In this document: piece by piece, positions 38,701 to 50,716 of the stretch
Numbering within the stretch: position 1 is the stretch's first letter
How the letters are laid out: every line of letters starts with the position of its first letter
Assembly (NCBI RefSeq): GCF_018139145.2
Contig: NC_059500.1
Coordinates: 38,483,437 to 38,547,436 of the forward strand
Origin: Gymnogyps californianus
Lineage: Eukaryota > Chordata > Aves > Accipitriformes > Cathartidae
DNA: 64,000 nucleotides
Direction: 5' to 3'
Program-made: the position numbers and the translations under genes
Notes under the pieces: model-generated
The model's input: the letters and a program-made list of their open reading frames with translations, nothing else
Databases searched by the model: none
Told to the model about the DNA's origin: nothing

Positions 38701-41700
38701 AGATTTTGAATCTATTTGATATTCATTAATGCTATATAAATGTCCATTTATCACAATTTTCCATCAAAACCAATTTGGGAAAGCATTGCTATTCAAGAAG
38801 CTACTTAATTTTAATTAAGAACATTTCTTTGCAATTCAGTGTTGTTTTCAAAACTCTTCCATTTCTTACTTGCACATTGTACTTTTATGAAATACATTTC
38901 TATTAGTCTCTTGCATCTTAAAAATTTAAATAGCAATATCTTCCTCAACAGCTTTCTTAATTAGAACTATCTGGCTAGAGCATCATTTTACTATTAAGAG
39001 TTTACTTTCAAAATTATTGCATCAATATAAGGATTAAATGATTAACATTCTCTCATAGATTTTTATATTTTCCACTAAGAGAACCAAACAAAGTTGTTTT
39101 GGTGCTACCCACGCATCTGTTATATTGGGAAAGCTACACATATTAGAAAGAAATGATGGTCAGACAGTAAAATTTGTCCAGAGTACTGCAGATGTTTCAC
39201 TATCATAATCTGGAGAAATGGCTTTCTTGTAAAGATTGTGTTGCAACTGGGGAGAATAAGAAAGAGATAGATGGACAGAAGGAAAGATAAATATATATTT
39301 ATTATTGTATTCATAAAATAAGATTGATAACAAAATTAAGCAGATAAAATAAATCTTACGGAGTTCTCATTCATTTAGAACAGAAAAGGAGTTGTAACGT
39401 TTTATGAGAAAGCATAATTATTTTCTATTATGTAGGCAGTATTTGCTTTCTTCACTATTGCATTTTCTCAGAACAAATGTATTTAGAGCATGAAACAAAT
39501 ATCAAGTGATGAAATCTACACTGCTGTTTATAGAAAGGCAATACAGTTAATAAAATGTGTATGTATGGCTTCCTCTCAATTCTCAAATATTACACAAAAG
39601 ATAAATAAGAAGTGACAGAAACAAAAAAAGAATAAAATTTTGTTCCTGAAGATAATAAACATATAGATACAGTTACATTGAAAATACAGCAAAGCTATTT
39701 CTTTGCAGAAGGATGCAGTCAGCACATTGTATAAGCATAAACTGATTCAAGTTTGTTCTTACATATGGTACCATTTATTGGCCAGCCTGTCTTCTAAAAG
39801 CCTCATGACCTTTTTGATTTTTAACATAAATTTCCACTTTCTTAATTTAGATCCTTTATCTTGGTCATTATCTCTCTTCTAGTACATTCCCTTTCCTTGA
39901 ATCACATTTTTATAGATTTCTATTATAATAGTTTTAATCATATGATTTTAAGACCTTTAAAAAAGTAAACATAAGATTTCTGGATTTGGATTCATTCTTG
40001 TATAGTACACAGAATTCCACCATGTAGCTTTGGGTGAAAAAGAGCATTAGTAAGCTTTAGCTGTTAAAACAAACCTTAAGAAAGAATGTATCTACCTCTC
40101 CCACATATGCAAGTTATAGTTGTTGCAAATACATATCCTTCTCGCATGGCTTGTTCTTCAGTATGATAATTCTGATAAGCAGAATTACCAATTGGTCATC
40201 AATAATTCATAATTGCCTGTTATCCCAAGGTTTTCCTTGCCTCTCTTGATCTGGCCCTTATGCACGTATGTCTCCAAAATAACTGAGATCATAAAACAGC
40301 AAGTCCAACAAGAGATATTAAAGTCTATTTAGTTTATCGACTGGGCATTTCTAATAGACTTATACACAAAGTTCATTATCAAGTTGGAGGTTGCAACTCT
40401 GCAATGAAGAAAGGTGTGTGCAATTAGAGCATAAACAACAATTTCATTTCTTGTATTTCAGGAAAGCATTTCCAGCTTGCATGGGGGCTAGTACTGAAAC
40501 TATGCAACCTGTTCTGAGCATATGGCAGATTTCCTAGAGGATATACTGCTGCACATTATCAAATTTATATCTTTTGCTGGCATTTTTAAGATACTATTGA
40601 TCCTTGAGACTGACAGCAGCAAAATGACAGAGGCTATGTAGCTATTAAGTGGGTCAGGTGAAACCAATCTTAATGAGCCATCAAAGAAGGTGTGAATGAT
40701 TCACATCATGTTCTTAGCTCACGGGCACTAGAGGTATATAGATTTTCTTAAAAATAAAAATTTTATTTGCTATTACTACACAAGTCCTATCACAATCACT
40801 TCATTTTAGCAGCCCCTGGTGCCTGTGCCCTCATCATCTACTTATTTATCTATTTATTTATTTAGTTGCAAAGCTTTGCTTCTGCTGCTCAGCTCCGCTG
40901 CTTTCTCACTTCCTATCTGTGTGCCTGAAGAAGGGTTGTCACCTCTGCCAAAGGGTAGCCAGAGAGGGTTTCTGAGTTAGAAGGGTTCCCGCTGATGGTT
41001 GCGCTAGCGAGGTACACAGCCACATGCAGTTGACAAGCAGACACAGAACCTGGAGCTTTTCATGTCCCACATGCAGACGGATTAGGTTATTCACGATCCA
41101 CGACAGATACTCTCCTGCAGAAGGAGCTCTTCTAAGCTCATCTTAGCAGATTTCAAGAGGGAGATCTAGGACGTCTGCCACCAGTCCTTTCTTCTGTGAC
41201 TTGGTGTAAATCTATTTCAAAAAGCGAATAAGATTTTTTGCATGAGGTCAAGAACAGAATTACTTTTGAACCAGTAAAACACTCCAGCATAAAGACAGAC
41301 AAAGATTCAAACATTGACACCAGCAGCTTCTGCTTTCAGTGTTCACATGCTTAATTGTTTTTTTTAATTAGAGTTTTCCAGTCTGCACTTGGTTGTTAGC
41401 AAAGTTTTGTGGCATTCTTCTGAATATATGATAAAATTGTGTTTACAGGGGTTTGATGTTCCCCTACTTTATGTAGCTTTTTACTGCCATAGTCATCACA
41501 GGTGTTAAAATCAAGGCTTTCAGATCTTCTGCCTTCTATAAAGGAAAATTCAGGCCAACTGAAAGTTTACTTTTGTTTGCAGAATGTGATGATGATAGGG
41601 AAACTGGAGGAAGCCTCCCTCTGACCTAGTAAATACGGAGATTTGCCTACCTCCACAAACCAGGATGACTCCCAACAGAACTGCTGAATGTTGAAACCCA

Positions 41701-44700
41701 GCTTTTACTGGGTTTCTAACAAACTCTGGAATCACTAGAGGTGCATGGTTTAAGCTGCTCTCAGTATTCCCAGTATATCTTCCAAGGAAGAGGGATGTTT
41801 CCCCAAAGAAGTAAAGCATTTATTGTATGATAACAAGTACAGTGTTAGGAGGGGAAACTCCGCAAGTACTTCTGAGGAAACAACTCTAGCATCACAAGAA
41901 TTTCCCCTTATCCTCTCCCACCAGCCTCTCTAAATGTAGATTCCAATTGGAATCAGGGACACCATACATCATACAAGGTGGAAAACCCATTGCAAGGGAT
42001 TTACTAACCATGTAGAGAGCTGGTAATGGATAAGCATATTAATACAGAACATGTAATTTCCTCATTGTCCTGTGAGAATTCCACAAAACAGGTCAGATGG
42101 CTACACTTCAAAATACGGAAATAAGGATTAAGCTTAAGATAGTGTTAAGTTTACAATATTGCCATTTTTCTGTATAGTTTCTCTAAGCAACATAGAATTA
42201 TTTTCTGGATCATGCCCTGTTAATATTTCTGTGTACACAATAGTTTTGGTAGGGATAGTTGTGTTCAGCCAAAATTCCCACTGCAACAACAGATCCAGGA
42301 GCAGGTCTGCCTTTCAAATGAGCTCAGTCAAGAAGTCAGTTGTAATGGTGGTTGCCTCTCATCACCCAAGAAGGTGATTACGTTGTATTTCAGAAATGCT
42401 GAGAAAATCTGTATTTCACATGCAGCTTTGTTTCTCTGCATGGCCCCCTTTGTTGCTGGTTGCGGTTTGCTCATACTTTGCCATACACTAATAAAACTTT
42501 GGGTTTAGACATGAGTTCTCACTTCCTTCCCATCCCTCAGACACTGTGATAGAATTTAACAGTCTTTAGTTCAAGGAATATATTTTCCCATCACTTCCCA
42601 CATGTCAGTCCAAAAATAAATTCTTGAGCTCTCAACAAATTCCAGAAAAATGCTCCAGAGGATTAGCAATAGCACAGAAAGATGCTTAAATTTATAGTTA
42701 ATAATAAAGATTAAGATAAAGAGTTCAATTTCCCCTTTGTTCTGCTGCTCTGAACCCAGCAAGATATAACTTTGATTTAACAGGGGTGGGCAAATTGCAA
42801 ATGATAACACAGCTATTCATAACATGAAACAATTTGATTTTGCATAACATTTTCTGACAGCAGTGCTGAATTTGACAGCATAAGCCATCAAAACCAAAAT
42901 GAAGAAAAAGTAGATACGATGTGCATAAGCCCTGTTAAGGACTGTGTAACTTACTTTTAATGTGCACTGCTGAAAGCTAATAAAAAGCACGGCATCCAAA
43001 AGTCATCACCCAGACACAGAATATTGAGTATTGTCACAGCAAAGCCATCAGAAGGGAATCAGAGGTGGATTATATGTTGCACAAACTTTACTCCTAACAT
43101 TTTTTGGTATGCAGTTGTTTTATTTTATGCATACCAGCAGTGAGACCTTGCCTACTAAGGTCAGAATACCAGATCAAAAGATAGTATGTAGGTTTGGTTT
43201 TAATGCCAAGAAAGTAGTACAGATTTTATGCTGTGTCATGAAAGGAACTGTGTCACAGTGAATCTCAGCAGAAAATTTTTTGAACGTACAAAGATGTTTT
43301 TGCATGATCCATTATGTGAGACTGCTTAACAAATGCAGGCCATACAGCACATAAGCCTAGTCCAGCAGCTACCAATTAGATGTAAAAAAACCCAAATGGG
43401 GTTCAGCCTACAAGAGAATTGAGCCCAACTTGCATATTAGATGAAACATCTAATTTTTTCATCCTCTTCATCCTCCTAAACCAGAAGTTAAATGCACTGC
43501 AAGAAAATCCCAAGTTTCACATTAGCATTCCTTAACAGACACACTCTACAATTAACTATTTCTAACATTTATCATTCCTTTCGGCACAAATATGCATATG
43601 ATACATTCAAAACTGTGAAATGAAAAGAATGTTGTCTTAAAAACCCAGTGTCCTCTCACTGTGCCTTACCTTGGTCTTATTAGGATTTTCTTCATAATTG
43701 ATATGCTGATCAACAACAACAGTCTCAAAACTTATCTGACCCTGTAAATATACTCATGACAAAGAAAATGTTGGAGTGAATCTGTGTTTAGGGAATGAAA
43801 ATAATTTTAATAAGAAAAATTAAACATATTTTTAGAAGGGAATGAATTTTTGCCTCTTCAAATATGCAGGGTAGTTTCCTCCCCACACTCAGGCCATGAA
43901 TTTTTTTTTAGCTAAAAACACAGGAAGAGTTAGTAAATGATCAGCTGGCTGATAAATGGTTTATAAAGGAAGTGATGACTCTCTTCAAAATATTCATCAG
44001 TCTAATATTTTTACATGTATGAAAGAACAACATAAAAAAGCACAAAGTATATTCAATATTTCTCCACCAACAGTTATACCAGGAAAAATTTCCATCATCT
44101 TCATTTTACCTCATGGGACTGCGTTTCTCTAGAGCCCATTGAAACCATTCCTGTTTTACATTAAGTCATGCTTACTCAGTCACCAGATTTATACAGAAAA
44201 GCTCAGAATTTTTCAAGAAGAGGCGGCTATTTTGGAAATGTAAGCAACTGCTACTTTTGAGACCATTGGAAAAAATACAAGAACAGCATTTTTCTATGTT
44301 TGTTGGACACTTCAGCTTTATGGTTCTCTTTTTATCTTTTTTTTTTCCTTAACTGGGAGTTCTGAGTAAAAGAACTTAATACAAATACCATTCTTAGTTT
44401 TACATGAGGTATTCTGCAGAATCCACTATCAGTGGACATACAAATTACTAGTTTGGGTAGAAAACAAGCGGAACAATTGCCTCTTTCCAATAGGTAGGTA
44501 GGAAGTCACTACATTAAATGTGCCGATGTAACAAAGCAGAATCTTGTCCTGCCTTTGTACAAGAAATCATCTTTCTGCAGGAGAAGTCTTACTTTTGTTT
44601 TTTAGTTTAGATTCTTGGTTTTCTTTGGATAATTAAAATATTTGCATCGTCCAAGAAGCCTCCATGAAAAAAAGTAATTTGAAAAATTGTACGGTTTTGA

Positions 44701-46499
44701 TTAGTTGAAATCATTCAGTCATTTCTGTGGGTTATCTTGCAGTTTTGTACTAGCTTTGTGAACTTAAAGATGGTTCCTGAGACTAGCAGCAAAGGTGACT
44801 GTCACTTAATAGTTCCTGCTTCTTGTGGAAACAAAAATTACCAGAACACAGGTGCCCAATTCTTCCTAAATTTTCACTCACCCCCAGCCCCCATTTAGAA
44901 TGGTTTTTCAACAGGTACTCTTACTGTGGTTATTTAGTAAAGTGCCAAATTGGGTGAGGAGGGGTGAAATATGTTGGTGCTTGGTTAAACCAAACATATT
45001 GGGTACTTAAGAGAAAGCCAACTGAAGTCCATTTTCTAAACAGTTCAGTGAGTATATACCAAACCCGGTACCTACATTTGATTTGGTTCAAGCCAAGGCT
45101 ATTCCCAGCTCATGTTTTAAAAACAATTTACTAGTAGAATTCTGTCATCCAGAATGAAAAGAAAAGTCATATCAAAGTTACATTACTGATTCACAGCCAG
45201 TTGCCTGCAGTTAAGGAAATCCTAAAATCCTGCAGATTCATGCTACTGCTTAGGAATCTTGAGTTTCAGACTGTACAAGTACAATGAAAACAGAAAAATC
45301 AATAGTTTGACTAATGTGTTTGTCATTCATGAACAGAGATGGTCGGCACCATCAGTGTAAATTATTTAATCTTTAATTAGAATGAATCTGAGGAACAAGT
45401 ACCATTTTCTCAGTTAGTCAAACTAATATGCAAGTTCTCAATGAAATTACAGTGAGAAAGGTCACTGTTGATTGAGACCTAGCTGCAGATCAGAAACAAG
45501 TCGATTAGTCCCAGGTACTACTGTAATATTAAAAGTTAATTAGTGAGAAAACACAGGATGATGAAAACCCCATATTTATAACAGACATTGCAATGAAATT
45601 ACCTCAATAGAGAATACTGTAGGCTTGACTGATGCATACTAGTAGTAAATGAGTGGAACTTTTTCTGCACTCTAGGAGTATACTGTTCTGTTTCTAAAAG
45701 CTTCTTCTTAGATCATGATATATTTAATTTGATACGGACTTTTCTAAAAAGCAAAATGGAGGTAAGGGCTTTTGCTATAGGAAAGGGGTTTCCCCACACA
45801 TACAACCTGAAATTGGCTGTTAACCCTTTCACACTTTTGTAATACTTTTCAGATCACAGTTTTTAAAAAAAAATGCATTATCTAAAATTAACCTTTTTTC
45901 CCTTGAGGGCAACTGAAGACACATCTGCTGAATAAATTATATTGAGACCTCTAGTGCATCTATCAAGCTGAACGCAAATGAGACTTTCGCCCACATGCCC
46001 AACATTTTATCTTAAGATTTTATTGCTATTAGATAAATTGGTTTAACATAAAGCAAGAGATACTCAATATTTCACAAGCAACATACAAAATGACATGGAA
46101 GCATCCCAAAAAGAATGGCAAAATCAGAGCTAAGAACAAAGCTAAGAACAAATCAGATATAAGAACAAAGAAAAAGCATGCAGAGAGCTGGACAAAATCA
46201 CCTAATGCTTCTCCAGTATGATCCTCCTTGATTGCATTTTTCCCTAAAGCAAAACAGAAAAATATAATAAAGGAAGAGCAAACTAAAAAAAAAAAAATTG
46301 AATATTCCGTAATAAAGATAAAAGAGAAAAAAAAATCAAATTGTATATTCTAAAAAAGCCTAGATTTTTCTAAAGCTCTTTGTAGCCTTGTATGAGGCTG
46401 TAGATCTTTAGCTGTAGCTAGGAACCCAAGTCACAGAAGAAGAATAATTTCTACTACATGCTGTGTAAACACAGAATAAAAGAATAAGTAGAAAACGTA
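35716..46499. other. Long unique AT-rich non-coding stretch
   Basis: More than 10 kb with no recognisable transposable element or gene. It contains a 23-nt A run at 36886-36908, a TTTA/TCTA-rich patch at about 40843-40865, and a repeated taagaacaaa motif at about 46131-46170. All frames are short (at most 89 codons). The lack of recognisable insertions is notable beside the repeat-dense region that follows. Confidence 0.55.
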
Positions 46500-47270
46500 T
46501 ATGAATTGTGCTGCAATTTGCAATTGCAATATACAGAAATTGGCACTTGCTGATCTTTGACCCACAGCAATTCTACAACAGAGGGATCCTCAAAGAGGCC
46601 TGGCACGGTAGACAGCTGATGAGACAGATGTTCTCTGCATCTGTGGTAGACACACCAAAAACTCATCAGTACCCTTTCAGGTCCTTGAAGTACTGTCTCC
46701 TGAGGTAGTCTACGCCAAGAATACATGGGGTGTCTGGGTTGGTCACAACAGGATGCTTTTGCCACTTGTCCCCTGTTAGGCTCACCTCAACCTCCAACAC
46801 AGACAACTGTTGGTATCCCCCTGTCATTCCAGAAATCCAGATGGGTTCCCCTCCACCATATCCTGATGCCATTAGGGTACACTGTGCACTGGTGTCCACC
46901 AAAGCCTTATGCTTCTGTGGACGTGATGTGCCAGGCCATCAAATAGATCCACACAGTCTAGTAAACCCAGTTATCCCTTTCCTCCTCCTTGCATAAGGCA
47001 GAGACCCTCTGTTCCTGGTCAGGGTATTCACTGCCTGACCATCGCAGTGCCAGACCAGAAGTCCTTTCACCACAATCAAGTGAGGCACTCTCAGTCCTTC
47101 TTCTATGTCTGGGGAATCACTGGTTGCCTTCTACTATCTCAGCAGCAGCTGGAGTGATAGCCTTCTTGGATGACCCCTTTCTTAGCAGCTGTCTTCTCCC
47201 CCCGTTTGCATATGTGGGCTTCTAGCTTCAAGGTAGGTTCACTATCCCACTTCCTCATGTCCTCTCCCTG
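46500..47270 (-). pseudogene. Endogenous retrovirus remnant: gag end, protease, start of pol
   Basis: On the minus strand an open frame at 46666-46902 reads as a retroviral aspartic protease. It begins VDTSAQCTLM (active-site region) and near its end has ILGVDYLRRQ, the conserved second block of retropepsins. The usual active-site triplet is Asp-Thr/Ser-Gly; here it reads Asp-Thr-Ser, so the catalytic glycine is lost. After the protease a stop and frame change interrupt the transition into pol (46500-46665). To the right (46905-47265) is a stop-ridden stretch that fits the end of gag. The reverse transcriptase itself is absent. It is a truncated, inactive fossil. The style of the protease suggests an ERVL-like avian lineage, but this is inferred. 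Confidence 0.78.
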
Positions 47271-47303
47271 GTCACACAGGAAAAATTAGGGTGCCACATA
47301 GCA

Positions 47304-47365
47304 TGGTTGGGATGGAGCTAACTTTCTTCATAGCAGCCAGACCCAGTACAATTCTGCATTTGTGT
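47304..47365 (+). mobile_element. Possible LTR start fragment
   Basis: The stretch containing gggatggagctaactttctt, then catagcagccag, resembles the first 45 bases of the 53422 LTR, with mostly transition differences. It lies beside the ERV remnant but in the opposite orientation, so it may belong to a separate insertion. Short and diverged, hence uncertain. Confidence 0.4.
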
Positions 47366-49692
47366 GCGTTTTTTTGTTTCCACCACCTGGGCTGCAAGGT
47401 CACTTTAGTAAAGTTATTACAACAGCTGTAATTTTTTTAAAACCTTTGCTCATAACAGCTTTAAATATAAATATATTCAGACAATTACCTTCCAAGAAGG
47501 TAAATCAATACACTTAAAGATACGATCACATAATAAATAGAAGGTGCATCACTGGCTGTCATTTCATATCCAACTTGATGAACTAAATGATAGTGTCAGA
47601 AGAATACTATGTATTCTAAGAAAATAAATGTGCCTAAATCCATTTCTCTTCTATTCCTTCCTTGTATCTCTCATTGGAAAAACAGTAACAAATATAAACT
47701 ACTTTGACTACCCTATGAGAAAATACAGTGGCAGTTGACGCTGTCCAAAATCCATACTGTACTACTATAATGTCTAAAAATAACTTTCACTATAGACAAT
47801 GCTATTTACCTTTGCTTAAAGACAATAAGAAAAAAAAATGTCCAAGAATGACAAGTGATGCAATTTACTGCACTGTTTAAAGTATGTAACTGCCTATTGA
47901 AATCTACAATCACGATTTAAGCACAGACAGTTTTGAGGTGCTAATGAATCGTGCAGACACATCTACATTGTACAATCAAGATCTTAGGCTGGCCTCTAAG
48001 AAGGCTGGAGAACCTATATACTGTGGCTGCACCATGTGGGGACTTGGGATCTTAAATGCTATTTAACCTTTTCATAATCAATCCAGACTAAAACTTCCGT
48101 TTTCTTCATCTGCACAAGGGGGATGTGTTGATGGAACAGGAATCAAATTACAGCTTTCTTTAGTCAATGTTTTGCCTTTAGGATAGAGTAGTCTGGACTC
48201 AGTAAATACATCACTGAATCTCACTAATTACATTAGCCTATCCCACTTTGCATGAGTTGTATGTATGGATTTGTTGTGTCAGTGAGTTCAGCAGTGAAAA
48301 CATTCAGCTGGGAAAGTGAATGCATAGCTTCAGACCTCTGTTGCACTTATTCACCGAGAAATAAAATGGAATCCAGGTTTTCCTTCTTCTCAAAGAAAGG
48401 TCCCAGACATGAAAGGAAATGCCAATATAGCCACAATAGGATGATTTCATTAGTACATGCTTGTGTGTCCTGTGTTGTATTACTTAAGGTGAAAATCTAC
48501 TAAATGAAGCAATTTTTTAAAATATTGCATTGTGATAAATTAATGTATGAATTTGTTAAGCTACATAAAATAATTTATTTTAAAAAAAACTTATTAGGTA
48601 AGTGTAATATAAACATTTACTTGTTTGTTGGCTTTAAAAGAAGGGTTCATATGTTCTCTGTGAGAGAATCCCTAAAAACTGATCACACTCACATCCATAC
48701 CAAAGTATAACAAGAAGTGAAGGAGAAAAGAATTTACAAAGCATACACTCTGGAAAAGTCAGATATGGAGACAATACAGGAAATTACTCTGCCACCAGGA
48801 ATGAGTAGTAGCCATGTGGAGGTACCCACAGTAACACCTGCCAGAGTCTAGAACGCAGGAGCAAGCTAGCATGATACAGAATAGATGGAAACATGGAAAT
48901 TAAATCAAATGTGCAAGACGAACACCACAGAGCAGTGAACTGCACAGATGATCCTTTAACAGAGTCTGAAGAAGAGTTCACAGCAAGTGCAAAAGGCACC
49001 TAGGGTTCATATGCATGTGTGTATATATACACAAAAGTAAACAAATAAAGCGGAAAACCTACCTCATTACGTAATAACCCCAATAATTATTAGCACAGTT
49101 AAAAAAAAAAGAACACTTGAGCACAGTCAGTAGTTTCGTCATTGCCACATACACCACTAAAATAAAAAGATAACAGTTTTGTAAACCAAGTAAAGACACT
49201 GAAAGTCAGGAAGCTAGCTCAACACAGGAAGCCAAAAAATAAAACCTTGTTTGCTATAGAACATTCATTAAATATTTTTAGTATGTTTAATTTTCACTTT
49301 CCTTAAATTTTGCTGTACATATGTGGAATCATACAATGCTGTCTTGTTGTATGTAAGACAGGTCTATATCTTAATTTTGCTGGCAGGTGTTTGTCACAGG
49401 TGAAAAAAATTGCTTAGGTTATGAATGCTATTAGGTAGCAGAAAATTGGGTGCATGTGTGGGAGACTGTCAAAAATCGAAATTTTGAACTCTCATGCAGA
49501 AGCCTGCTACTTGCTAGCTGCAACTGGTGCAGTTTGGTTGTGAATTTTGACACCTGGGCTAAACAGAAGTGGCGTGTCCTGAATTGTCCAAATAATAAAG
49601 AGACATGAGACAGAACCACCAATTAGGAAGTTGATCATGTGTTGTGCTTCTGTACATAGACTGTTTATATTGGGAAAACTGAAGATTGGAGG
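47366..49692. other. Unique AT-rich non-coding DNA
   Basis: No recognisable gene or repeat. From 49583 onward the plus strand has an open frame that continues, in phase, beyond the LTR inserted at 49693 (see the coding-like entry at 50392). Confidence 0.55.
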
Positions 49693-50386
49693 TGTTACGA
49701 CCCAGACGGGACAGACCACAGGGTCGTAGAGGTTCTGGGATCCCCCCGGGCTAAATTAAGGTGAAACGTCACCAAACGATCACTTTGAATGCTTCATTTG
49801 AACAATTCAAACTGTGGAAGGCGTAACGGTGGGCAGCGTGGGTTGCAGCAAAACGTTCACAAGAAGAGAGAAAAGAGAGGATAAAAAAAGAAAGAGGGGG
49901 GAAAGAAAAGAGATAGTCACCACCCTTGGATCCCGCGGCGCCGGCGACGAGCGCGGCAATCCGCCGGGGATGGGCGCGCGCAACGTGGCTCTTTGCAATT
50001 GTGTCTTTTATAATCTAAATCTCCGTCCACAGTCACGCCTCCTGAAGACTTATATGGGTTCATTCTAGACAGTTCTCAACAATGTAGTAGTGTTCCAGAG
50101 GGTTCTTTACCTACTGAGCATGCACGGCTTATTGGGGTGGTGGTCTGAGGGACTTTCCAAGGAGCTACAAGCGCCCTCCTCAGATAAGCTTTGTGTGGCC
50201 TCTGGCCATGTATGGTGGGTTACCAGGCTCGTTCTGCCAGAACAGGGGACTGCGCACCCTCCGGCACACCCCCTGTGTCCATGCCAGCCAACTTCTTGCT
50301 AATGGCCCTCTTTGTTATGCAGACCGCACCTTGGTTACTACAAGGTTTGAGACATTGACAGGCGTTAACTCTTTCACTCCCTCACA
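49693..50386 (-). mobile_element. CpG-rich solo LTR of an avian endogenous retrovirus
   Basis: A 694-bp LTR starting tgttacgacccagacggg and ending ccctcaca, flanked by a perfect 5-bp duplication ggagg at 49688-49692 and 50387-50391. It carries a purine-rich stretch (49857-49915) and a very CpG-dense core (49925-49985, for example cggcgccggcgacgagcgcg). On the minus strand TATAAAAG (complement of 50005-50012) lies just upstream of this core, so transcription is predicted leftwards. The CpG content is unlike the rest of the window and suggests either a young insertion or protection from methylation. No internal retroviral sequence or primer site adjoins it. It is not the same family as the 3982/5062/29795/53422 LTRs. 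Confidence 0.82.
50005..50012 (-). promoter_or_regulatory. Putative TATA box of the CpG-rich LTR
   Basis: TATAAAAG on the minus strand, directly upstream of a CpG-dense segment. The position fits a U3 promoter. Activity is inferred, not shown. Confidence 0.5.
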
Positions 50387-50391
50387 GGAGG

Positions 50392-50716
50392 CTTCCAGAA
50401 AGAGGAGCCAGTGCCAAAACCAAGAGTTTCCAAAAGGAAGAAGTCACCTTTGAAAGAAGAAGGTGAAGACCTTGCCTGGAGGAAAGATCCTGGAAGTGAG
50501 AGAAGATGCTAAAAGTCAGAGACCTGCATGGAGACAAATGTCAGGGATGCTCAGGGAGCTCAGTCCCAAACGCCTGAGACTGGGAGCAGTGACACAGCAG
50601 GAACCAATACAACTTTCTGCCCAACCATTGCAGGCCAGCAGTATCTTCCTGCTGGGCAGGGAAGTCAAGACCTCTTGGACGTAGGGGTGGCTGGGCATGA
50701 GCAAACAAGTTAATCA
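50392..50716 (+). pseudogene. Coding-like frame split by the LTR, unknown product
   Basis: Directly after the LTR a frame is open from 50393 to a stop after 50713, with a single in-frame TAA at 50510-50512. The first part is basic (EEPVPKPRVSKRKKSPLKEE). The second is polar and Ser/Thr/Gln-rich (AQSQTPETGSSDTAGTN), with a Q-rich end (QQYLPAGQGSQDLLDVG). If the LTR and one duplication copy are ignored, the same phase is open upstream to 49583, so the insertion may have hit a once-longer frame. Downstream (50714-50760) follow tcaagtaaggtaaaagc and an AATAAA-like signal at about 50748. I do not recognise a family. It could be the last part of a dead gene or an unannotated repeat. Confidence 0.3.
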
